A stretch of 64,000 nucleotides of DNA from Chromatiales bacterium (ex Bugula neritina AB1) (lineage in GTDB: Bacteria > Pseudomonadota > Gammaproteobacteria > Granulosicoccales > Granulosicoccaceae), in assembly GCA_001730015.1 (NCBI GenBank), contig MDLA01000115.1:62001-126000 (forward strand). Direction: 5' to 3'. The notes beneath the pieces are model-generated. The model worked only from the letters and a program-made list of their open reading frames with translations. It made no database searches and was not told the DNA's origin. Below are positions 58,394 to 64,000 of this stretch, piece by piece. The translations under genes were made by a program, and so were the position numbers. Positions within the stretch are counted from its first letter, which is position 1. Every line of letters begins with the position of its first letter.

Positions 58394-59848
58394 TCAGACA
58401 AATTCAGCTGGCATTTGTCTGTGCCAGTCTGTTACCTGCTGAAAGCGATGGGCGGCGTTTAGCAAGCGCCCTTCCGAAAAATAATTACCCACCAGTTGCA
58501 AGCCAACTGGCAAACCATCCATCTGGCCACACGGCATAGAGATCCCCGGCAGACCGGCAAGATTGGCCGGAATGGTGAAAATATCATTCAGGTACATCGC
58601 TACCGGGTCACTTGTTTTTTCACCAAGTGCAAAAGCCGGTGTTGGCGTGGTCGGCCCTAGAATCATGTCGACTTCTTCAAATGCTGCAGTGAAATCCTGC
58701 GATATCAAACTTCGAATTTTCTGCGCTTTCAAATAATAGGCGTCGTAATATCCGGCAGATAACGCGTATGTTCCAATTAAAATTCGACGCTTCACCTCTC
58801 GGCCAAACCCCTCGCCCCTGGAGCGCTTGTAAAGATCTTCCAGATCTACCGGGTCCTCACAACGATATCCATAACGCACGCCATCAAAACGCGACAGGTT
58901 CGACGAGCATTCCGCTGGCGCAACCACATAGTACGCAGGTACCGCGAGGTGCTGATTTTGCAGATCTATTTCCTTAAAAATCACCCCGAGTTTTTCGAAC
59001 TCGGCAATCGCCGCCTGCAACGACTGTGCTATCGGCGCTGCCAGATCCGCGGTGAAATATTGCTTCGGCAAGCCCACTTTGAGGCCTTCGAGTTTTTCAT
59101 TAAGGCCACCGCTGTAGTCATCTACGGGCTGCTCTATACTGGTTGAATCACGCTCGTCGAACCCCGCCATGGCGTCGAGCAACAGCGCGCAGTCTTCAGC
59201 GGTCGCCGCCATCGGTCCGGCTTGATCCAGACTCGATGCAAATGCCACCATTCCATATCGCGATACCCGACCATAGGTTGGTTTAATTCCGGTAATGCCA
59301 CAAAATGCTGCCGGCTGACGTATAGATCCGCCGGTATCTGTGCCGGTACACGCCGGGACTAACCGTGCAGCTACTGCGGCACCACTGCCACCCGATGATC
59401 CGCCAGGCACATGAGCCGTATTCCAGGGGTTAGCCACCGGCCCGAAATAGCTGTTTTCGTTAGACGAGCCCATGGCAAATTCATCCATATTTGTTTTACC
59501 AAGGCAAATCACACCGGCGTCCGCCAGTTTGCTAACGACCGTGGCATCGTAAGGCGGCAGGAAGTTTTCCAGCATCCGGGAGCCACAACTCGTGCGCACA
59601 CCGTTAGTGCAGAAAATATCTTTATGGGCCATTGGAATACCCAGCAACGGTGCTCTTTCACCCGATGCAATACGCTTATCTGCTTCTTTCGCTTGTTCCA
59701 GAGCGGATTCTGCCATCACGCTGACGAACGCATTCAAGGCGGTATTGTGATTCTCAATACGTCCTAGAAACGTTTTGCACAGCTCCACGCTACTGTACAC
59801 ACCGGAATCTAAATTCTGCCGCATTTCGGCAATGGTATCTTTATGCAT
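58394..59848 (-). CDS. gatA: Asp-tRNA(Asn)/Glu-tRNA(Gln) amidotransferase subunit A
   Basis: A 484-residue amidase-signature enzyme that releases ammonia from glutamine for GatB. The Ser-cisSer-Lys triad is visible: [15 protein letters not shown] (Lys), [16 protein letters not shown] (cis-Ser) and [15 protein letters not shown] (Ser). Length is standard. It is the second gene of gatC-gatA-gatB, 60 bp after gatC. Confidence 0.97.
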   Translation of the reverse strand: MHKDTIAEMRQNLDSGVYSSVELCKTFLGRIENHNTALNAFVSVMAESALEQAKEADKRIASGERAPLLGIPMAHKDIFCTNGVRTSCGSRMLENFLPPYDATVVSKLADAGVICLGKTNMDEFAMGSSNENSYFGPVANPWNTAHVPGGSSGGSGAAVAARLVPACTGTDTGGSIRQPAAFCGITGIKPTYGRVSRYGMVAFASSLDQAGPMAATAEDCALLLDAMAGFDERDSTSIEQPVDDYSGGLNEKLEGLKVGLPKQYFTADLAAPIAQSLQAAIAEFEKLGVIFKEIDLQNQHLAVPAYYVVAPAECSSNLSRFDGVRYGYRCEDPVDLEDLYKRSRGEGFGREVKRRILIGTYALSAGYYDAYYLKAQKIRSLISQDFTAAFEEVDMILGPTTPTPAFALGEKTSDPVAMYLNDIFTIPANLAGLPGISMPCGQMDGLPVGLQLVGNYFSEGRLLNAAHRFQQVTDWHRQMPAEFV

Positions 59849-59908
59849 TGTTCAATTTCAGACCGTACAGGAAAAGCCAGATTGCAAATAATCCACTGAT
59901 TGACCGCG

Positions 59909-60196
59909 CTACTCGATCACTTGTGGCACGAGGTAGTATCCGCCTTCTGTGGCAGGTGCCTGCGACTGGAACGCTTCTCTTTCATTAATTGGCGTTGCGG
60001 TGTCTTCACGCAGTCGCTGCACGGCATGCAGCGGATGCGCCATAGGCTCAACTCCAGTGGTGTCGACTTCATCCATCCGGGCTGCCAGATCCAGTACATT
60101 CGTCATCTCTTTCGCATACCCCGCAACCAAATTCTCGTCGATCTGCACGCGCGCAAGATGAGCTACTTCCGCCACAATTTTCGCATCCACTGCCAT
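59909..60196 (-). CDS. gatC: Asp-tRNA(Asn)/Glu-tRNA(Gln) amidotransferase subunit C
   Basis: A 95-residue GatC, a small linker protein that stabilises the GatA-GatB interface. KIVAEVAHLARVQIDENLV, LAARMDEVDTTGVEPMAHPL and LREDTAT are typical. It heads the operon gatC-gatA-gatB. The divergent gene across the 160-bp gap is an MreB-like gene. Confidence 0.95.
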   Translation of the reverse strand: MAVDAKIVAEVAHLARVQIDENLVAGYAKEMTNVLDLAARMDEVDTTGVEPMAHPLHAVQRLREDTATPINEREAFQSQAPATEGGYYLVPQVIE

Positions 60197-60356
60197 GCTG
60201 AATTCTCGCTTGTCAAAGCTGGCAACTTTAGCACAAACTTGCTGTTGCTGAAGCTACTGGCCACCTGAAAATTTTGACACGAGGTAGTCACACTACTGGC
60301 ACTTGCGTTTGCGCCGTCTATACTTATCATTCACCAGACCGGCAACAGACATAGAA

Positions 60357-61412
60357 ATGCTGAAACGCAAAGATTCCGCAGCACCAGGCAGGGTTGCCAT
60401 CGACCCCGGTGCCTTCGCGAGCCGGTTCTGCTGTCCGACGAATGGCTTGCTGCTCGACGAACCGTCGGTCGCGTTGCTTGATCTGGATGCCGCACAAACC
60501 GGAATAAAAGCGATTCGCCAGTACGGCCATTCTGCCATCGACAGCTACCGGAAATCGCCTGCCGGCTACCGGTTGGTACAGCCATTACAATCGGATTCAA
60601 TCAACAACTTCGGCTATAGCCCGGCCATGCTCTCAAGCTTTATTCACAGTGCCGTCAGTCAGGGAGTTATCAGCCATTCACCGGTTATTGCTCTGACCAT
60701 ACCATGCAATATAGATCACCTGCATGCCGATCAGCTGAGACACGCCTGCTTTACTGCAGGAGCCTCTCGCGTTTTTCAGATCGACAACGGTGTCGCAACG
60801 ACACTTGGCGCCTGTGTTGAAACCGACCACTCGCCCATTGCGGTTGTTATTGATTTCGGCAGCCGTGGCTCGCGGATATATGCCACCGTTAATCATGAAA
60901 TCCTCGCTGCAACCGGCTTGTTTTGTGGCGGTGATTATCTCGATCAGCAACTGGTGGATGGCATCAGGGAGCGCTTTGGTGTAATCATTTCGGAAACTGT
61001 TGCACAGGAAGCAAAGCACCGCCTGGGTTGCGCCGTGGCCGATGGATTTCGCCAGCATCTGCAAACGTCGCTACAGCTCGACGGACTGGAAATAACCACC
61101 GCACAGCAAGTAAGTATTCGTGTCAGCTGCGACACCATCAGCGAAATTCTGCAACCATCCATGCGGCAGTTATCCGTCTCAATCCAGTCCGCTGTGCTGG
61201 CTTTTCCTTCTACTGCTCGTGAGCACCTGTTGCAACACGGCCTGGTGATCACCGGTGGCGGAGCACTGCTACCACAGCTCGATCAGCTGACAATGGAAGC
61301 CACTGGCGTTCCCGTTGAAATTGCGGCTCATCCTCTCACCTCGACGGTACAGGGCAGCGCAATAGTGCTGGAAAAAATTCACCATGCCGGAACCTGCACT
61401 GAATCAGCCTGA
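60357..61412 (+). CDS. Degenerate MreB-like actin homologue
   Basis: A 351-residue protein (MreB of E. coli has 347), from ATG 60357. It aligns with MreB along its length: GLLLDEPSVALLDLD, the LVQPLQSDSINNF segment, VIALTIPCNIDH, and LVITGGGALLPQLDQLTMEATG near the C-terminus. Nucleotide-site motifs are altered. Phosphate-1 reads AIDPGAFAS where MreB has IDLGTANT, phosphate-2 reads VIDFGSRGSRIYA where MreB has DIGGGTTE, and the catalytic-Glu strand IEEPMAAAIGA reads IDNGVATTLGA. ATP hydrolysis is probably lost. It occupies the place of mreBCD beside gatC, but no mreC or mreD follows. The frame is intact, so it is not an obvious pseudogene. Confidence 0.85.
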   Translation: MLKRKDSAAPGRVAIDPGAFASRFCCPTNGLLLDEPSVALLDLDAAQTGIKAIRQYGHSAIDSYRKSPAGYRLVQPLQSDSINNFGYSPAMLSSFIHSAVSQGVISHSPVIALTIPCNIDHLHADQLRHACFTAGASRVFQIDNGVATTLGACVETDHSPIAVVIDFGSRGSRIYATVNHEILAATGLFCGGDYLDQQLVDGIRERFGVIISETVAQEAKHRLGCAVADGFRQHLQTSLQLDGLEITTAQQVSIRVSCDTISEILQPSMRQLSVSIQSAVLAFPSTAREHLLQHGLVITGGGALLPQLDQLTMEATGVPVEIAAHPLTSTVQGSAIVLEKIHHAGTCTESA

Positions 61413-61477
61413 GAGTTGCCCGCAATAGAGCGACCGCATAGACTGCTGATCTCTTTATCAATGCGGAAAGAACACCA

Positions 61478-61678
61478 GTGGATTCACGTTTACAAACCGT
61501 CGAGCTCAAACTCATGGATCTGGAACTGGCGGTTGAGCAACTGAATCAGGTTATCATCCGGCATGAGCAGACAATTGATACGCTGACCCGCAAGGTGGAG
61601 GCCTACCGACAGCAACTCCAGTCCATTGATGCCCCCATTGCCGATGCTGCCGACGAAACCCCGCCACCGCATTACTAG
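61478..61678 (+). CDS. slyX: SlyX family protein
   Basis: A 66-residue coiled-coil protein of the SlyX family: LQTVELKLMDLELAVEQLNQ followed by VIIRHEQTIDTLTRKVEAYR, and the characteristic PPPHY C-terminus. It starts at GTG 61478 with GGAAAG upstream. The function is not established for the family. It lies 65 bp behind the MreB-like gene. Confidence 0.92.
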   Translation: MDSRLQTVELKLMDLELAVEQLNQVIIRHEQTIDTLTRKVEAYRQQLQSIDAPIADAADETPPPHY

Positions 61679-61726
61679 TGTAAATCATTATAAGCATTAC
61701 GCTATGCAGCCACACCCTATCAGGCA

Positions 61727-62338
61727 CTACTGGGGTTTAAGTATAATCTGCCCTTCAATCAAGGCCCAATTCGGTATGGGCAGATTTAATCGAGCACTCT
61801 GATCTACATAGACCCGACCGGCAAGATCATAGTACGTGTTATCACAGCCATCGACAAAACCACCATTCCATTTGTTACCAACAAACAGTTCGTTGGACGG
61901 GGGCTCAGATGGGGGCTTGTAAACCAGCGCGCATCCCATACCTGTGCCAAGCCCGAGCGATACAAACCAGTTTGAGGTACCGGAACGCAGGGCATTTTCT
62001 GCAAAATCCGGTTGCACCGAAGTACGACTGTAGGCATCGCGATAAAGAACAGCATCCGCCGCCTCAATCAGTGCTTCCTGCTCATCTGTTCGATGTGCAA
62101 TAACCAGCGGCCTGTTCAGCCATTCAACAATCTGCACTTCACCCGCCTGCAAATCAGCTACCGGGAAATTCACTTGCTCAGTTAGTGGACGACTGCCGTT
62201 CTCTCGCGCAAAAGGCGAAAACAATATCCAGCCGCTCACGATAATCGCTAGCCACAGCATAACTTTAACCATGAGTCGAAGAGCAATTCGACGCGGGTTA
62301 TCAGGTGAACCGGGGGCAGGTAAACTATCGGGAGACAA
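61727..62338 (-). CDS. Rieske-like membrane-anchored protein lacking [2Fe-2S] ligands
   Basis: A 203-residue protein from TTG 62338 (AGGA five bases upstream); the frame to 62491 would overlap rsmJ. One N-terminal span (VKVMLWLAIIVSGWILF) is followed by a soluble domain laid out like a Rieske protein: QIVEWLNRPLVIAHRTDEQ, WFVSLGLGTGMGC, KWNGGFVDGCDNTYYDLAGRV and LNLPIPNWALIEGQIILKP. The usual ligands C-T-H-x-G-C and C-P-C-H-G-S are replaced by GTGMGC and VDGCDNT; two Cys remain and both His are gone. A bound cluster is therefore unlikely. Cytochrome bc1 genes are not nearby. Confidence 0.65.
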   Translation of the reverse strand: MSPDSLPAPGSPDNPRRIALRLMVKVMLWLAIIVSGWILFSPFARENGSRPLTEQVNFPVADLQAGEVQIVEWLNRPLVIAHRTDEQEALIEAADAVLYRDAYSRTSVQPDFAENALRSGTSNWFVSLGLGTGMGCALVYKPPSEPPSNELFVGNKWNGGFVDGCDNTYYDLAGRVYVDQSARLNLPIPNWALIEGQIILKPQ

Positions 62339-62392
62339 AATGATCCTAAAAGATTGGTTGTGAAACAAATTGTGCAAGAATAATATTCGAAA

Positions 62393-63205
62393 ATGAGTCG
62401 TAAAGTTCCCAATTTTCAGCAGCCTACCACGGATCACACAGCCGACGTTGTAATAGCAGGCAGTGATGAAAACGATACGCGTGCTCAACAACTGGCTCTG
62501 TCTACAAATCTCCCAGTAGTTCAGGGCGATGCTATTGCAACCGCCCGCTACTGTCTGCTCTGGATTAACGATAAGCTGGTACTACGGGACAAAACAACTT
62601 CGCAAATCAATGATATCTGCGTTGACTTTTCCGAAGGCAGACAACGTCATCGACAGCAGTTCGGGGGCGGTCAGGGTCAGCCACTGGCCCGGGCTGTCAA
62701 TATCAAGGGATCCCATCAACCGCACATCTGCGATGGTACCGGCGGGCTGGGCGCTGACGCTTATGTGTTTGCTACGCTAGGTGCAGAAGTAACAATTCTA
62801 GAACGCTCGATCGTGGTGCATGCGTTACTGGCAGATGGTTTGCGACGTGCGCGTGATCATCCGGAGACATCAGCCATCGCCCAACGAATTACCGCTTACC
62901 CTGCAGACACCTGCAAGCTGCCCGACAGCTGGCCATGCAACACAAAACCCGCGATTATCTATCTCGATCCCATGTATCCGCGAACGCGTAAAAACGCTGC
63001 CGCCAAAAAAGGCATGCAGACCCTGCAACGACTGCTGCCTCACGATACTGACGAACGCGCTCTTCTAAATGCAGCAATCTCAACAGCAACACAAAGAGTG
63101 GTCGTAAAACGCCCTCTGAAAGCATCGCCACTGCCCGGGCCCACCTGTGTCGGATTTATCCGTTCCCCGAATACCCGCTACGATCTCTACCGCGGACGAG
63201 GCTAG
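62393..63205 (+). CDS. rsmJ: 16S rRNA (guanine1516-N2)-methyltransferase
   Basis: A 270-residue RsmJ (YhiQ) SAM-dependent methyltransferase acting on the small ribosomal subunit. Landmarks are LVLRDKTTSQINDICVDFSE, RHRQQFGGGQGQPLARAV, ICDGTGGLGADAYVFATLGA, IIYLDPMYPRTRKNAAAKK and RVVVKRPLKASPL. It is slightly longer than the E. coli protein (250). It is divergent from the Rieske-like gene. Confidence 0.94.
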   Translation: MSRKVPNFQQPTTDHTADVVIAGSDENDTRAQQLALSTNLPVVQGDAIATARYCLLWINDKLVLRDKTTSQINDICVDFSEGRQRHRQQFGGGQGQPLARAVNIKGSHQPHICDGTGGLGADAYVFATLGAEVTILERSIVVHALLADGLRRARDHPETSAIAQRITAYPADTCKLPDSWPCNTKPAIIYLDPMYPRTRKNAAAKKGMQTLQRLLPHDTDERALLNAAISTATQRVVVKRPLKASPLPGPTCVGFIRSPNTRYDLYRGRG

Positions 63206-63260
63206 CACCTGGCGGAACAACCTGTCTTATCGCCCACCGAGGGTGCGAAAAACGAAACGA

Positions 63261-63743
63261 TCAGTCTCGAAAATTAGTGTACTGCAGCGGAATCCCTAAA
63301 TCAGACTCTTTAAGCATGGCAATTGCCGCTTGCAAGTCGTCCCGTTTTTTACCGCTTATCCTGACTTGCTCGCCCTGTATTGCAGCCTGAACTTTAACCT
63401 TTGACGATTTCATTGATTTAACAATTTTCGAAGCTGTTTCTTTATCGATACCCTGGCGAACCTGGATTATCTGTCTGGCGTGCTGTCCACTGCGTTGTAT
63501 CTCGCCCTGATCAAGGCAACTGATATCGATACCGCGCTTAGTCATCTTCTGCAGAACAATCGGTTGCATCTGTTGTATCTGGAAGTCGCTGTCTGCCGAC
63601 AGCGTCATCGCTTCATCGCTCAACTCTATTTTGGCATCCGAACCTTTGAAATCAAACCGGTTTGATATTTCCCGGTTGGCCTGATCAACCGCATTATTGA
63701 GCTCGTGTGCATCGATTTCGGAAACCACATCAAATGAAGGCAT
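63261..63743 (-). CDS. YajQ family cyclic di-GMP-binding protein
   Basis: A 160-residue YajQ orthologue: MPSFDVVSEIDAHELNNAVD, SNRFDFKGSDAKIEL and KRDDLQAAIAMLKESDLGI followed by PLQYTNFRD are diagnostic. YajQ-like proteins bind nucleotides and c-di-GMP and act with LysR-type regulators in some species. GGAGAG lies upstream of the ATG. It is convergent with rsmJ. Confidence 0.94.
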   Translation of the reverse strand: MPSFDVVSEIDAHELNNAVDQANREISNRFDFKGSDAKIELSDEAMTLSADSDFQIQQMQPIVLQKMTKRGIDISCLDQGEIQRSGQHARQIIQVRQGIDKETASKIVKSMKSSKVKVQAAIQGEQVRISGKKRDDLQAAIAMLKESDLGIPLQYTNFRD

Positions 63744-63784
63744 GCTCTCTCCAGTCAGTGTATAAAGACCTTATGATACCTTAA

Positions 63785-63942
63785 CCCGCACTATTCATGG
63801 GAATGACGGAATTTCACTTGATCTTTGCTGCCTCAGAGAATTTTTCTCTTGCAAATATCAGTAAGTATTCGACGCGAGAAGAAAATCTACTGTGAGATCA
63901 AATCTCTGCGCGATATCCTTGCCCCCCCGTGAATCAAGCGGG
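63785..63942 (+). mobile_element. MITE-like repeat, copy 2 (158 bp)
   Basis: Terminal inverted repeats CCCGCACTATTCATGGG (63785-63801) and the opposite end reading CCCGTGAATCAAGCGGG (63926-63942) match copy 1 with substitutions. TTAA flanks both ends. The central 63841-63886 is identical over 46 bp to copy 1, including the hairpin loop. It is 18 bp shorter than copy 1 because of a deletion between the core and the right end. It is upstream of yajQ, and no coding frame is plausible. Confidence 0.8.
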
Positions 63943-64000
63943 TTAATCGTCGTTCCTCCACTACCAGCAAGATACTACCGTTAATTAGCAGCAACTTCGT

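Noticed and set aside
61727-62491. 254-residue start of the Rieske-like protein
   Set aside because: It would overlap the beginning of rsmJ; a TTG with AGGA upstream gives the single-anchor topology.

Overview
The window looks like a chromosome segment of a free-living, probably marine-type gammaproteobacterium. Mixed codon use near 50% GC, the gene order recJ-prfB-lysS, and the presence of KdkA, CmoB, stand-alone MnmD, SlyX, RsmJ, YajQ, RNase D, YegD and gatCAB beside an mreB-type gene all point to that class. I cannot assign a genus. No phage, integron, CRISPR array, rRNA or plasmid functions were seen. One tRNA and two copies of a small non-autonomous repeat are present.

Layout. 0-5 kb: a broken PilZ-like gene end, tRNA-Arg(CCT), formaldehyde detoxification (frmA), an unknown coiled-coil protein, and an hpaF-hpaG-hpaH run for the late steps of homoprotocatechuate catabolism. 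5-13 kb: Kdo transferase and Kdo kinase (convergent), an M81 peptidase with a DMT exporter, and a large secreted beta-propeller protein with a C-terminal sorting tail. 13-23 kb: a yeast-type cytosine deaminase, a YegD-type Hsp70, an atypical RecQ, then recJ-prfB-lysS with a classic programmed frameshift in prfB, and an RpfE-like gene. 23-28 kb: a TVP38/TMEM64 membrane protein coupled to a flavoprotein disulfide reductase, and a large PAS-GGDEF-EAL protein whose EAL site is degenerate. 28-36 kb: a B12-dependent acyl-CoA cluster (icmF fused mutase, SDR, MarR) divergent from a thiolase and an acyl-CoA dehydrogenase, with a 34-bp perfect inverted repeat in the shared upstream region. 35.5 kb: repeat copy 1. 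36-43 kb: CDGSH protein, candidate small RNA, haloacid dehalogenase and thioesterase, enoyl-CoA hydratase, RNase D, DAHP synthase, apt and gpt. 43-49 kb: a membrane coiled-coil protein, an Nmad3-like protein next to an AlkA-type glycosylase, cmoB, an unknown gene, mnmD, and an HD hydrolase. 49-55 kb: ugd, a MATE transporter, murB, malonyl-CoA decarboxylase. 55-64 kb: an envelope lipoprotein/beta-barrel pair, gatC-gatA-gatB, a degenerate MreB in the place normally held by mreBCD, slyX, a Rieske-like protein without cluster ligands, rsmJ, yajQ and repeat copy 2.

The window is mostly housekeeping, but several proteins keep a known fold while losing its catalytic or cofactor residues: the MreB-like ATPase, the Rieske-like protein and the EAL domain. 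The MreB-like gene is the most interesting, because no mreC or mreD follows it. Two other points deserve attention: the 158/176-bp repeat with apparent YTAA target duplications, and the unknown gene lying between two tRNA wobble-uridine modification genes.
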